Shown here piece after piece: positions 1-9,390 of a stretch of 64,000 nucleotides of DNA. The notes beneath the pieces were generated by a model. That model made no database searches and was not told where the DNA came from. It worked only from the letters and a program-made list of their open reading frames with translations. The position numbers and the translations under genes were made by a program. Within the stretch, counting starts at the first letter, position 1. Every line of letters begins with the position of its first letter. Origin of the DNA: Granulicella sp. (GTDB lineage Bacteria; Acidobacteriota; Terriglobia; Terriglobales; Acidobacteriaceae); the NCBI GenBank assembly GCA_025357875.1, contig JANYLK010000075.1, positions 1 through 64,000 of the forward strand. The letters are read 5' to 3'.

Positions 1-3
1 GGC

Positions 4-65
4 GGGTGGCCCACATCTGAGACACCGCAAAATTGGGTGCCCCACATCTCGCTTTGAGATGTGGG
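4..65. repeat. Imperfect tandem repeat and hairpin, intergenic
   Basis: Two imperfect copies of a unit beginning GGGTGSCCCACATCT lie at 4-21 and 35-51. The second copy continues into a perfect 10-bp stem (CCCACATCTC at 41-50, GAGATGTGGG at 56-65) with a 5-nt loop. No gene overlaps it. I read it as a dispersed intergenic repeat of the host; I recall similar elements in Acidobacteria but cannot check copy number here. Confidence 0.55.
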
Positions 66-217
66 ATTGCCGGCCGGGTGCCGGGTTCGGAATAGAGTTA
101 CCACGGCGTCCTCCCGGTACAGCAAAACAACGCTCACGGCATCAACCACTTAGCCCCGTTTCCCACAGCAAATCCTTGACACGCCCCTTTATACTCAAGG
201 TAGAAGAAGTTTTAAGA

Positions 218-238
218 AGCCCGGCTATCCGCCGGGCT
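218..238. repeat. 8-bp stem hairpin upstream of small ORF
   Basis: A perfect stem AGCCCGGC/GCCGGGCT with a 5-nt loop. On the minus strand the stem is followed by a T-rich stretch (TTCTTAAAAC), so it could terminate minus-strand transcription; on the plus strand it sits in the leader of the gene at 362. The same 8-bp arms recur at 35 nt past 28600 (28635-28655), so it may be a repeat module. Otherwise 66-361 holds no recognisable gene; a TTGACA hexamer at 176-181 lacks a convincing -10 partner. Confidence 0.4.
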
Positions 239-361
239 CGCGCATTTAACCCGCAGTCTTATCGCCGGACCGGCACAGATGGTATATACCAGGCCCAAGT
301 CCGAACTAAACCCTGCGCCAACTAGACTTTGACAACAAAAGTACCTTAGGGGGTCGATACC

Positions 362-730
362 ATGAATCACCCAGTCCAGCCCAACCACCGTGACCAGGAC
401 ATCCGCGCCCTTTGCACCCACCTTATCCCGCCCGCGCCGTCCGGACCCGCCCATCTCTGCGGCTCCCCCGCCCTTCTTGGTCAAGCGTTCTGCTACTACC
501 ATCACCCCGCGCGCCGAGCCGATACCAACCGCGACGCGTATCGCACCCGTTGCCGAGACCGCCGCATCGCTCGCCAGTCCTTCAACCTGCCGCTTCCCAC
601 CAGCCGTCGCGAGCTCCAGCACTCCCTCAGCGAAATCATCTCCCTGATCTCCACCAACCAAATCGACCTCCGCCGCGCCAGCCTCCTCATCCACGCGCTG
701 CAGGTCGCCAGCAAGAACCTCCGCGAGTGA
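362..730 (+). CDS. Conserved small Cys/His protein, unknown function
   Basis: A 122-residue protein with no recognised function. The N-terminal half contains CTH near residue 18, CGSPAL near 38, and FCYYHH near 47, a Cys/His arrangement that could bind a metal ion. The C-terminal half (about 75-122) is predicted helical, with a segment rich in Leu and Ser. A strong ribosome binding site (AGGGGG about 8 nt upstream of ATG) supports this start. It precedes the molybdenum hydroxylase genes by 66 nt in the same direction, without overlap. I associate proteins of this pattern with Acidobacteria; no function should be assigned. Confidence 0.7.
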   Translation: MNHPVQPNHRDQDIRALCTHLIPPAPSGPAHLCGSPALLGQAFCYYHHPARRADTNRDAYRTRCRDRRIARQSFNLPLPTSRRELQHSLSEIISLISTNQIDLRRASLLIHALQVASKNLRE

Positions 731-796
731 GCCTCGCAACTGCAAATTGTTGGCAAAACACCCACTGGCGTATCCTTCTCTCACCGGAGTCCCCAA

Positions 797-1276
797 GTGA
801 GCGAAATTATTCTGAACATCAACGGCGCCAAAACGCCCGTCAGCGCGCCCGGAGACGAGACCCTACTCTCCGTCCTGCGCAACCGCCTCAACCTTACCGG
901 CACAAAATACGGCTGTGGCGAAGGCGAGTGCGGAGCCTGCACCGTCCTGCTCGACGGCAAGGCAACTAAGTCCTGCCAAACGCTCCTCTCGGATGCAGCC
1001 GCCGCAAAGATCACCACCATCGAAGGCCTCGAACAGCACGGTCAACTCACCTTTGTCCAGCAGGCCTTCCTCGACGAAGATGCATTCCAGTGCGGCTACT
1101 GCACCTCCGGCATGATCATGCGCGCGACCGCGCTGCTCCACGACACGCCCGCACCCACGGAGAAGGAGATCATCTCCCGAATGAACGGCAACATCTGCCG
1201 ATGCGGAACCTATCCGCGGATCGTCGTAGCCGTCCAGAGAGCGTCGCACTCCATGACAAAAGGAGCCGCTCGATGA
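797..1276 (+). CDS. [2Fe-2S] small subunit of a molybdenum hydroxylase (IorA/CoxS type)
   Basis: A 159-residue electron-transfer subunit of the xanthine dehydrogenase family. The plant-ferredoxin cluster ligands are visible in CGEGECGACT (about residues 39-48), and the second cluster in FQCGYCTSGM plus NICRCGTYPR toward the C terminus, matching the usual two-domain [2Fe-2S] layout at normal length. The start is GTG with CCGGAG upstream. Its last codon overlaps the start of the catalytic subunit (ATGA at 1273-1276), so translation is coupled. There is no FAD subunit gene nearby, which fits the IorAB type that passes electrons to a cytochrome rather than to NAD; the substrate is not predictable. 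Confidence 0.92.
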   Translation: MSEIILNINGAKTPVSAPGDETLLSVLRNRLNLTGTKYGCGEGECGACTVLLDGKATKSCQTLLSDAAAAKITTIEGLEQHGQLTFVQQAFLDEDAFQCGYCTSGMIMRATALLHDTPAPTEKEIISRMNGNICRCGTYPRIVVAVQRASHSMTKGAAR

Positions 1277-3423
1277 CCACGCTCCTCGATCCAGTCAACG
1301 CGCCGCGCTGCTTCCAACTCGACCGCCGCAGTTTTCTCAAAGCTTTCGGCGGAGGCCTTCTAGTCTGCCTCACCGATCGCAATATCCTCGCGCAAGAATC
1401 CGGCCGCGGCTTCGGCAGCCACGATTTGCCCAAGGAAGTCTCCGCGTGGATTCACATCGCCGCCGACAACAGCGTCTCCGTTTTCACCGGCAAGATCGAG
1501 TGCGGCCAGAACATCCGTACGTCGCTGGCGCAACTCGTCGCCGAAGAGTTAATGGTCCCCCTCGCCTCCATCACAATGGTCATGGGCGACACCGACCTCA
1601 CACCGTGGGACATGGGAACATTCGGCAGCATGACCACGCCTACCATGGGTCCGCGCCTCCGCACCATGGCCGCCGCCGCCCGTCAGACGCTTCTTGGAAT
1701 CGCCGCAAAGAGATGGACGTGCGATGCCGCCTCCCTCGTCGTTGCGGACGGTAAAATCACCGCGCCCAACGCCAACCAATCCCTCACCTACGGTCAACTC
1801 ACGCAGGGCGAAAAGCTGGTAACAACCGTCTCCACCAGCGTGCCCCTGATGCCCGCGAAGGACTGGAAGATCGCCGGAACCGCTGTACCTAAGGCAAACG
1901 GTCGCGTATTTGTAACCGGAAAGCATCAGTATCCATCTGACATCTCACTCCCCGGAATGATGTTCGGCAAAGTCCTGCGACCGACCGGCATCAATGCCAC
2001 GCTCGACTCGCTCGATACAACGGCCGCAGAGAAGTTTCCCGGAGTCAAGCTAGTCCACGACGGCGACTTCATCGGAGTAGTCGCTCCCGACGCATACACC
2101 GCCGAGCAAGCCATCTCCGCAATCAAGGCCAAATGGATCATCCCGGCGCAGCCCTCCAACAAGACCATCTTCGACTACCTGAAGAACACTCCCGAATCCG
2201 GGCGCGGAGGCCCTCGGCCCGAAACCAACGCTCAGCCAGCGGTCGCCTCAGTCACGCAGTCGTCAGATTCAGGCATCCAGCTCGCCCAGTCCTACACCGC
2301 CCAATACATCGCGCACGCGCCGCTCGAACCTCGTGCCGCAGTAGCTCAGTGGAAAGACGGCAAGCTCACGGTCTGGACTGGCACGCAGCGCCCGTTCGCC
2401 GTCAAGGATGAACTCGTTGCCGCCTTCCACCTCAGCCCCACGCAGGTCCGCGTCATCCAACCCGACATGGGAAGCGGCTATGGAGGCAAACACACCGGCG
2501 AAGCAGCCATCGAAGCAGCGCGTCTCGCCAAAGCCGCTGGCCAGCCCGTCCGTCTTGTCTGGACGCGCGAAGAGGAGTTCACTTGGGCCTACTTGCGCCC
2601 TGCCGGCCTGATGGAGTTGAAAGCCTCTGTCCTGCACGACGGAACGCTCGCCTCATGGGAGCATTACAACTACAACTCCGGCAACTCAGGCCTCGCCACA
2701 CCGTATAAAGTAACCACTCCAGTTACGCAATATCACGCATCAAAATCGCCGCTGCGACAGGGATCCTATCGCGGACTGGCCTCCACTGCGAACCACTTCG
2801 CCCGCGAATCCTTCATGGACGAGCTTGCCCACGCAGTCAACATGGACCCGCTTGCCTTCCGCCTAAAGAACCTCAACGACGCCCGCCTGGTTGCCGTACT
2901 AAACGCTGCCGCCGAAAAGTTTGGCTGGGCCACATCGAAGCCCACGCCCACTCGCGGATTCGGCATCGCCTGTGGTGCGGAAAAAGGCGGATGGGTCGCG
3001 ACCTGCGCCGAAGTCGTCATCGATCCCGCTACTAAAAAGGTTCACGTCAGCCGCGTCGTCCAAGCCTGGGAATCAGGAGCCGTTGTCAACCCTGACGGTC
3101 TCCGAAACCAAAACATGGGAGCCATCGTCCAGGGTATCGGCGGCGCACTGTTCGAAGCCATCACGTTCGCGGACGGTCGCATCACCAACGCCCACTTCGC
3201 TGACTACCGTGTTCCCCGATTTACCGACACGCCCCGGGTCGAGATCGTTCTCCTCGACCGCAAAGACATAGCCTCCGCAGGCGCAGGCGAAACCGGCCTG
3301 GTTGGACTTGCCCCTGCAGTCGGCAACGCCATCTTTGCCGCCACCGGCAGTCGTCTCCGCAATATGCCGATGGCTCCTTCAGCGGCGCTCCCGGGCACCG
3401 GGCCGTCTCCGCTTACGTCGTGA
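1273..3423 (+). CDS. Molybdopterin-binding catalytic subunit, Tat-exported (IorB type)
   Basis: The catalytic subunit of a xanthine dehydrogenase-family oxidoreductase, 716 residues from ATG 1273; longer upstream reading is rejected because this ATG overlaps the small-subunit stop. A Tat signal is visible near the N terminus: DRRSFLKAF at residues 17-25 followed by a hydrophobic stretch, so the mature complex should be periplasmic. Molybdopterin-binding segments include GSGYGGKH in the middle and a GAGETGLVGLAPAVGNAI segment near the C terminus, which carries the family's active-site Glu. Aldehydes or N-heterocycles such as isoquinoline are known substrates of relatives; which applies here is unknown. 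Confidence 0.9.
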   Translation: MTTLLDPVNAPRCFQLDRRSFLKAFGGGLLVCLTDRNILAQESGRGFGSHDLPKEVSAWIHIAADNSVSVFTGKIECGQNIRTSLAQLVAEELMVPLASITMVMGDTDLTPWDMGTFGSMTTPTMGPRLRTMAAAARQTLLGIAAKRWTCDAASLVVADGKITAPNANQSLTYGQLTQGEKLVTTVSTSVPLMPAKDWKIAGTAVPKANGRVFVTGKHQYPSDISLPGMMFGKVLRPTGINATLDSLDTTAAEKFPGVKLVHDGDFIGVVAPDAYTAEQAISAIKAKWIIPAQPSNKTIFDYLKNTPESGRGGPRPETNAQPAVASVTQSSDSGIQLAQSYTAQYIAHAPLEPRAAVAQWKDGKLTVWTGTQRPFAVKDELVAAFHLSPTQVRVIQPDMGSGYGGKHTGEAAIEAARLAKAAGQPVRLVWTREEEFTWAYLRPAGLMELKASVLHDGTLASWEHYNYNSGNSGLATPYKVTTPVTQYHASKSPLRQGSYRGLASTANHFARESFMDELAHAVNMDPLAFRLKNLNDARLVAVLNAAAEKFGWATSKPTPTRGFGIACGAEKGGWVATCAEVVIDPATKKVHVSRVVQAWESGAVVNPDGLRNQNMGAIVQGIGGALFEAITFADGRITNAHFADYRVPRFTDTPRVEIVLLDRKDIASAGAGETGLVGLAPAVGNAIFAATGSRLRNMPMAPSAALPGTGPSPLTS

Positions 3424-3576
3424 TTGCTGCGCTCAGCTTTGGACCGCTCTTCAAACAGTCCAAGCAGTAGCACCAGCACGGATCCGCCAGTCACAAATCG
3501 CGGTCCGGGTCCGCTGTAGAAAAAAATTGTGCCGGAAGACGCGCCATGCTTTCACGAATAGCGGTACCCTTCCACA

Positions 3577-6500
3577 ATGTTCATTGAAGGCATTCTCGCG
3601 CGGGCTGCAGTTATCGTTATCATCCTTTCTTCCGCTGTAGCCGTTGCCCAAGGCTCCAACATCGCCGTCGGAAATAACCCCACTCAATTCGGCCCATACA
3701 ACGGCACCTTCCTTTTCGATGGCCCTGGCCTTACCAAGCCGATATCCGATGCCCACGACCCGATCCTGCTAGCCGACTCGCCTTGGACGCTCTTTTGCTG
3801 GATCAAGACCAGCGAGCGTGTGACTGCTCTTGAACTAGTGGCCGGTTTCGGCAATTTATCCGGCGAAGGCGCTCGGTTCCTTGCGATCGAAGCTGGCAAA
3901 ATTATCTTTCAGGCTGGTCTTCGCGATCGACTCGCCGGTAACGCCAGCCTTGATGACGGCAAGTGGCATCTCCTCGCAGCTTCCTTCGATGCGGGTCAGG
4001 TCCATCTATACGCTGACGGCCAGCCGGTTGCATCGGGTAAGATGACGCTGCACCCCGGCAGTCCAGCGTTTGAGATGGCTCCGACCACTGGAGTCGCAGA
4101 GAGCCATCACTTTGGCGGACAGATCGCCTCCTTCACCCTGCTTCGCCGCGCTTTGTCGGACGACGAAGTTGATCAGCTTTACATCGGAGCCCCTGACTTC
4201 TCTCTGATCAACTTCGAGGAAGCGTCGAAAGCGTGGCCCTTCCAGACGAGAGGACAGGCCGGATACCGCGCTCCCCAGGATTCCGCCACGGTACCGAAGA
4301 CACTGGCACCTTTCACACGTCCGGTAGCAATCCAACGTCCTCCTGTTGGCCCATCTTTGACCGAGACTTCCGTCGGAGAATGGACATTTTCCGACGGCTG
4401 GACTTTGCGGGAAGCCCCGAAGGTGAGCGCGGGCGGCGCAACTGTGAGCAGCGCTTCCTACGACGGCTCAGGCTGGATGCGTGCGACGGTCCCCGGCACC
4501 GTGCTGACTACGATGATCGATGACGGAATCTATCCCGATCCCAGTTTCGGCCTCAATAATCTTGCCATCCCTGAGTCTCTCAACAAGCAGGACTACTGGT
4601 ATCGCAATGAGTTTAGCGTCCCGGCTTCGGCCCTCCCGGCCACCTCTCACGCAGAGATCACGCTGCAGGGAATCAACTACTCAGCGTCGGTATGGCTGAA
4701 TGGCAAACTGCTTGGCACGATGAAGGGCGCATTTCGCCGCGGCAGCTTCGACGTCACCTCCGCGCTGAAAACGGGACAAAAGAATGTGCTGGCCGTTCGC
4801 ATCTCACCGCCTCCACATCCCGGCATTCCGCAGGAGCAGTCTGTCCTTGGCGGGCCCGGCGAAAATGGCGGCACCATGGAACTCGACGGCCCAACATTCC
4901 TCGCCACGGAAGGCTGGGATTGGATTCCCGCCGTCCGTGATCGGAACAGTGGGATCTGGCAGCCAGTTACCCTGCGGATAACCCGCGGACTGAAGATCGG
5001 CGACGCGCAGGTCGTAACTTCGTTCCATAATCACGACACGTCGCAGGCCGCGGTCGAGATCGCCGTCCCCATCACAAATCTCTCGCGGCAGCCCGTCGAC
5101 GCAACCGTCGAGGCTTCGATTGAGCAGATCACCCTGCACAAACACGCACTGCTTCAGCCTGGAGAAAATCAACTCAAGTTCACTCCTGCCGAGTTCGCCC
5201 AACTCAACCTGCGACATCCGCGCCTGTGGTGGCCCAATGGATACGGCAAGCCCGAGCTGTATCAGCTAAAACTCATAGTTCGTACCGCTGGTTCCATCTC
5301 GGATACCCGTGAGGTCCGCTTCGGCGTCCGCGAGGTTAGCTACGAGCTCAGTCTGCTGGATAGCGTCGGCCATCTGCGCCGCGTCGAATTTTCTCCAACC
5401 GCTGCACGCGGGGCGTCTGGACCGATCGTCGACGTCAGCCACGAAGGCATGCGCGAGATCCCTGCTCCTGAAGCTAAGACTCTCAACATCCCCGAAGGAC
5501 GTAGCATGGATGCCCGTTCGCATGTCGCCTCGCTCGCCTCTGGTTCCGAAAACTCACCCGCGATCCAGCCTCTCACCGATCTGCGCGCCTCGCCCTATCT
5601 CATTATCCGTGTCAACGGAGTTCGAATTGCGGCCCGTGGCGGAAACTGGGGCATGGACGACTTCCGCAAGCGCGTCTCGCGCGAGCACCTCGAGCCGTTT
5701 TTCCGCCTGAATCGCGACGCCGGCCTTAACACCATTCGCAACTGGGTAGGCCAGAGCACTGAAGAGACCTTCTACGAATTGGCCGATGAATACGGCATGA
5801 TGGTGTGGAATGACTTCTGGGAGTCGACCGAAAACTACAACATAGAGGCACAGGATCCAGCCCTCTTCCTCGCAAACGCCGCCGACACCATCCAACATTT
5901 TCGCAATCATCCCTCGATCATCCTGTGGTGCGGACGCAATGAAGGTGTGCCCCAGCCAATCATTAACATGGGACTGGACGAGCTTGTGCGGACACTCGAC
6001 GGCACGCGCTACTACTCGCCTAGTTCGAATGAGGTTAATCTCCAAGGCAGCGGACCGTATCGCTATCAGGATCCGGTGCAATATTTCGCCAATCTCAACC
6101 GCGGTTTTTCCGTTGAAACCGGTACGCCTTCCATGTCTACGCTTGAGTCTTTTGAGAGCACCATTCCGAAGCAAGACCAGTGGCCCATCGGCGACGTCTG
6201 GGCTTATCACGACTGGCATCAGAGCGGGAACGGCGATGTCGCGCCCTTCATGGCCGAGATCAAGGCCGAGTTCGGCGAGCCAACCAGCCTGGAAGACTTC
6301 GAACGTAAGGCGCAGATGCTAAATTATGTCGATCACCGCGCAATTTTTGAAGGCATGGACGCCAACCTCTGGGCGCCCAATAGCGGCCGCCTGCTATGGA
6401 TGACGCAACCCGCTTGGCCGAGCACCATGTGGCAGATTCTCAGCTCCGACTACGACACCCAAGCGTCGTTTTATGGCGTGAAGAAGGCGTGCGAGCCGCT

Positions 6501-7107
6501 GCATGTTCAACTTAATTTATCGAACTATCAGATCGACGTCATCAACACCACAACAGAGCCACACGCCGGATTAGCGGTGAGCGCGAAAGTCTACTCACTC
6601 TCCAACGAGCTACTATTTCAGGCGACAGATCAGAAGAACATCAGCGCTGATTCATCGGCGTCAAGTATCCATCTGGACCTCGCACCCCTTCTTGCTCGCG
6701 GCATGGTCTTGGTATCTCTCGAGCTCCGTGACGCCAAAAGCGCGCTGATTTCGCAGAATCTGTATTGGCTCGGCGAGAAGCCGTCCTCGTACAAGGAGCT
6801 GAACCGCCTTGCCCCGACGCTGCTCAAGACGACCGCTAGCTCTATGACCACGGGAGACAAGGTGAAGGTAACCATTCAACTGACCAATCCAACCTCAGTC
6901 GTGAGTCTGGAGAACAAATTAACTCTAGTCGACACGAAGGATAAAGTGCGTATCCTGCCGGCGTACTACTCCGACAACTACATCTCCCTGCTACCTGGCG
7001 AATCGCGGACGGTCGAAGTGGAGTACCCACTTGCTGCCGGACGCGGAACTGCAGAAATCGCCGTCCGCGGATGGAACGCCGTACCTCAAGTCATTGCCGT
7101 CAATTAG
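3577..7107 (+). CDS. Secreted LamG + glycoside hydrolase family 2 protein
   Basis: A 1176-residue protein. Residues 1-25 form a signal peptide. A LamG/concanavalin-like domain (about 45-205) is followed by a GH2 sugar-binding jelly roll (about 255-440), an Ig-like domain, and a TIM barrel (about 660-960). E789 in WCGRNEG is the likely acid/base and E898 in AEFGEP the likely nucleophile. The arrangement resembles exo-beta-glucosaminidase or beta-mannosidase-like GH2 enzymes more than LacZ. A low-complexity insertion of about 60 residues (about 600-665) separates the Ig-like domain and barrel. The exact substrate is open. The ribosome binding site before ATG 3577 is weak. The gene stands alone, 153 nt after the molybdenum hydroxylase. 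Confidence 0.88.
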   Translation: MFIEGILARAAVIVIILSSAVAVAQGSNIAVGNNPTQFGPYNGTFLFDGPGLTKPISDAHDPILLADSPWTLFCWIKTSERVTALELVAGFGNLSGEGARFLAIEAGKIIFQAGLRDRLAGNASLDDGKWHLLAASFDAGQVHLYADGQPVASGKMTLHPGSPAFEMAPTTGVAESHHFGGQIASFTLLRRALSDDEVDQLYIGAPDFSLINFEEASKAWPFQTRGQAGYRAPQDSATVPKTLAPFTRPVAIQRPPVGPSLTETSVGEWTFSDGWTLREAPKVSAGGATVSSASYDGSGWMRATVPGTVLTTMIDDGIYPDPSFGLNNLAIPESLNKQDYWYRNEFSVPASALPATSHAEITLQGINYSASVWLNGKLLGTMKGAFRRGSFDVTSALKTGQKNVLAVRISPPPHPGIPQEQSVLGGPGENGGTMELDGPTFLATEGWDWIPAVRDRNSGIWQPVTLRITRGLKIGDAQVVTSFHNHDTSQAAVEIAVPITNLSRQPVDATVEASIEQITLHKHALLQPGENQLKFTPAEFAQLNLRHPRLWWPNGYGKPELYQLKLIVRTAGSISDTREVRFGVREVSYELSLLDSVGHLRRVEFSPTAARGASGPIVDVSHEGMREIPAPEAKTLNIPEGRSMDARSHVASLASGSENSPAIQPLTDLRASPYLIIRVNGVRIAARGGNWGMDDFRKRVSREHLEPFFRLNRDAGLNTIRNWVGQSTEETFYELADEYGMMVWNDFWESTENYNIEAQDPALFLANAADTIQHFRNHPSIILWCGRNEGVPQPIINMGLDELVRTLDGTRYYSPSSNEVNLQGSGPYRYQDPVQYFANLNRGFSVETGTPSMSTLESFESTIPKQDQWPIGDVWAYHDWHQSGNGDVAPFMAEIKAEFGEPTSLEDFERKAQMLNYVDHRAIFEGMDANLWAPNSGRLLWMTQPAWPSTMWQILSSDYDTQASFYGVKKACEPLHVQLNLSNYQIDVINTTTEPHAGLAVSAKVYSLSNELLFQATDQKNISADSSASSIHLDLAPLLARGMVLVSLELRDAKSALISQNLYWLGEKPSSYKELNRLAPTLLKTTASSMTTGDKVKVTIQLTNPTSVVSLENKLTLVDTKDKVRILPAYYSDNYISLLPGESRTVEVEYPLAAGRGTAEIAVRGWNAVPQVIAVN

Positions 7108-7139
7108 CCGAGCATGTATCAAACGCAACATGACCAACG

Positions 7140-7171
7140 AAAAAATCCCCGCAATCATGCATGCGGGGATT
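7140..7171 (-). terminator. Intrinsic terminator of gap
   Basis: A perfect 10-bp stem (AATCCCCGCA at 7144-7153, TGCGGGGATT at 7162-7171) with an 8-nt loop. Read on the minus strand it is followed by six T residues (A-run at 7140-7145 on plus). It lies between the convergent ends of the GH2 gene and gap; the T-run orientation favours gap, although the hairpin may serve both. Confidence 0.8.
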
Positions 7172-7218
7172 CTTCCGTTGATTCAGAATGATGAGCCTTG
7201 AAACCCAATCGTCCGAGG

Positions 7219-8223
7219 CTACAGGCCCTTCTTGACCAGGAACAGGATTAGATCCTTGACGCGGCTTGAGTAGCCCCACTCGTTGTCGTACCAGGCGATG
7301 ACCTTGCCGGTGTTGCCAACGACTTTCGTGAGCTTCGAGTCAAAGATGCTCGATAGCGGGTTGCCCTTGAAGTCAGAGCTGACCAGCTCTTCTTCGGTGT
7401 AACCGAGGATGCCCTTCAGCGGACCTTCTGCAGCGGTCTTGATCGCGGCGTTGATGGTCTCAACTGTGATCGGCTTCTCGGCGACGAACGTCAGATCAAC
7501 GACCGAGACGTTGGGTGTCGGGACACGGATTGCGAAGCCGTCCAGTTTGCCCGACATCTCCGGAATCACCAGCTTCAGCGCCTTGGCAGCGCCCGTCGAG
7601 CTGGGAATCATGCTGAGAGCTGCAGCGCGAGCGCGACGCAAGTCTTTATGCGGAGTATCCAGGATGACCTGGTCGTTGGTATAGCTGTGGATCGTGGTCA
7701 TAATGCCGCTTGCAATGCCAAAGGTATCGTTGAGAACCTTGACGACAGGAGCAAGGCAGTTCGTCGTGCAGCTCGCGTTGGAGATGACGTTGTGCTTTGC
7801 CGCCTCGTACTTGTTGTCGTTGACGCCGAGTACAACGGTGAGGTCTTCATTGCTGGCAGGGGCCGAAATGATGACTTTCTTGACGGTGGTGCCGAGATGA
7901 GCTTTCGCCTTGGTCGCGTCCGTAAAGAAGCCCGTCGACTCAACAACAATCTGGGCGCCAACGGAAGCCCAATCGAGCTTAGCCGGATCGCGCTCGGCGA
8001 AGACTTTGACTTTCTTGCCATCAACCGCGATGAAATCGTCTCCGTGGGTGATCTCGTGCTTCAGATTGCCGAGGATGGAGTCATACTTCAGCAGGTGGGC
8101 CAGAGTGGCTGGCGTGGTGAGGTCGTTGACAGCGACAAACTCGATGTCCGGGTTGCCGAGTGCAGTGCGGAATACGTTGCGTCCGATGCGGCCGAAGCCG
8201 TTAATGCCAACTTTTACTGCCAT
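7219..8223 (-). CDS. gap: Glyceraldehyde-3-phosphate dehydrogenase
   Basis: Glycolytic oxidation of glyceraldehyde-3-phosphate to 1,3-bisphosphoglycerate with NAD(P). The 334-residue length is typical. The Rossmann motif NGFGRIGR is at residues 8-15, and the catalytic C152 sits in SNASCTTNCLAP. The conserved WYDNEWGYS segment is near the C terminus. The start ATG at 8223 is preceded by AGGAG; an upstream in-frame extension to 8427 has no family similarity and is rejected. The gene is monocistronic, with a terminator directly downstream. It is separated from pgk-tpiA by about 7.6 kb. A CRP-like palindrome lies about 160 bp upstream. Confidence 0.98.
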   Translation of the reverse strand: MAVKVGINGFGRIGRNVFRTALGNPDIEFVAVNDLTTPATLAHLLKYDSILGNLKHEITHGDDFIAVDGKKVKVFAERDPAKLDWASVGAQIVVESTGFFTDATKAKAHLGTTVKKVIISAPASNEDLTVVLGVNDNKYEAAKHNVISNASCTTNCLAPVVKVLNDTFGIASGIMTTIHSYTNDQVILDTPHKDLRRARAAALSMIPSSTGAAKALKLVIPEMSGKLDGFAIRVPTPNVSVVDLTFVAEKPITVETINAAIKTAAEGPLKGILGYTEEELVSSDFKGNPLSSIFDSKLTKVVGNTGKVIAWYDNEWGYSSRVKDLILFLVKKGL

Positions 8224-8381
8224 GATCGTGCCTGCTCCTGATTTCCTGCTCTGTGGGACTCGAAAATCTACTCCTGATACTGGATTCGAGGTCGCGTCCT
8301 GTGATTGATAATTTTCTGTTTTAGTCGTCAGTCCGATGCTAGCACCGGGATTGGGGTGACGCAACGAAACCGGGCGCATTG

Positions 8382-8397
8382 TGTGACGGCAATCACA
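8382..8397. promoter_or_regulatory. Candidate CRP/FNR-family operator
   Basis: TGTGA-CGGCAA-TCACA is a perfect match to the symmetric CRP core half-sites with the usual 6-bp spacer. It lies in the 297-bp divergent region between gap (start 8223) and the P-loop kinase gene (start 8521). It is about 160 bp from gap and about 124 bp from the kinase start codon. No regulator gene of this family is in the window, so function is inferred from the motif alone. Confidence 0.45.
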
Positions 8398-8520
8398 TGC
8401 TCCGTCGGTGTGCCCGGAAAAGCGCAAAGAAACTCACGCGGGACGACTTTTCGAGCAGTAAGAGTATCGCCAAAGGTGCGGGGATTTGCGGCGACCTTCG
8501 CGCTGTGTTACAAGCGACCT

Positions 8521-9390
8521 ATGCGCAATGTGCGCGATTGGATGCGCGAACTCATGAGAAGACGTTCCAGACGTGGTCCGAACGAATCGGAATCCACGGG
8601 AAAAAGTGGGCAGGAATTGCCCTCCAACCAGCCGGCTCCGCTAAGACCTTCATACCCGGAACCCTCGGCCGTGCAAGCACTTGAAACGATAGACGAAGCC
8701 AGCATTGCGGTCGGGCCGCCACAGCATGTGCCCCCGTCAAAAGCGGCGAAGGGCGAGGCTGCCCCTGCGTCCGCGCCTGAGCCTGAAAAGAGAATGGTTC
8801 TGGAGACGCAACCCGATTCCTTGGGAACCCCTCCAGCCGAACAGACCAGTATCTCGCCTAAGGAACCTCGGGGCTATGTGGTTCTCGCGATTGGACTTCC
8901 CGGTTCGGGCAAAACGACGTGGTATAAGCGCCGCGGGGTGACCCCACTGTCCAGCGACCTGCTGCGCAGCCTGCTGTTCGACGATATTACGGAGCAACGC
9001 TACCAGGGACTCGTCTTCTCGACGTTGCGTAGCCTGTTACGGGCGCGACTCATCGCCAAGATGCCATGGAACTACGTCGACGCCACCAATTTGAGCCCCC
9101 ACGAGCGCAAGCAGTGGATCAAGATGGCCAAGAGCTTCGGCTATGAGGTCCAGGCTGTCTTCTTCGACGTGCCGCTTGCGGTGTGCCTGGAGCGTAACTC
9201 CAAACGCGATCGCCAAGTCACCGACGAAGTGATGCACAAGATGGCGGAACGTCTGCGGCCGCCAACCTTTAAGGAAGGCTTCGAGAAGATCACCGTCGTA
9301 CGCGTAAAGGGACATCCCGGAACTATTCCGGTTTCGACAACTGGCGGTGAAGATGCCGCATCGGAGACCGAGCCGACCGAGCCCCATTAG
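8521..9390 (+). CDS. AAA_33-type P-loop kinase with disordered N-terminal region
   Basis: A 289-residue protein. Residues 1-115 are basic then Pro/Ala/Glu-rich and probably disordered. A kinase domain follows: Walker A GLPGSGKT at 125-132, an SSDLLRSLLF segment, DATNLSPHER, and a lid-like RNSKRDRQV region. This is the pattern of polynucleotide/nucleoside kinase-like AAA_33 proteins. Substrate is unknown; RNA or DNA 5'-ends, or a small molecule, are possible. The start was set at ATG 8521 because the upstream in-frame reading to 8305 looks non-coding; no good ribosome binding site is seen, so the start is uncertain. It is divergent from gap. Confidence 0.75.
   Translation: MRNVRDWMRELMRRRSRRGPNESESTGKSGQELPSNQPAPLRPSYPEPSAVQALETIDEASIAVGPPQHVPPSKAAKGEAAPASAPEPEKRMVLETQPDSLGTPPAEQTSISPKEPRGYVVLAIGLPGSGKTTWYKRRGVTPLSSDLLRSLLFDDITEQRYQGLVFSTLRSLLRARLIAKMPWNYVDATNLSPHERKQWIKMAKSFGYEVQAVFFDVPLAVCLERNSKRDRQVTDEVMHKMAERLRPPTFKEGFEKITVVRVKGHPGTIPVSTTGGEDAASETEPTEPH

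Noticed and set aside
7648-8241. Plus-strand ORF of about 197 codons
   Set aside because: Antisense to gap; not a gene.
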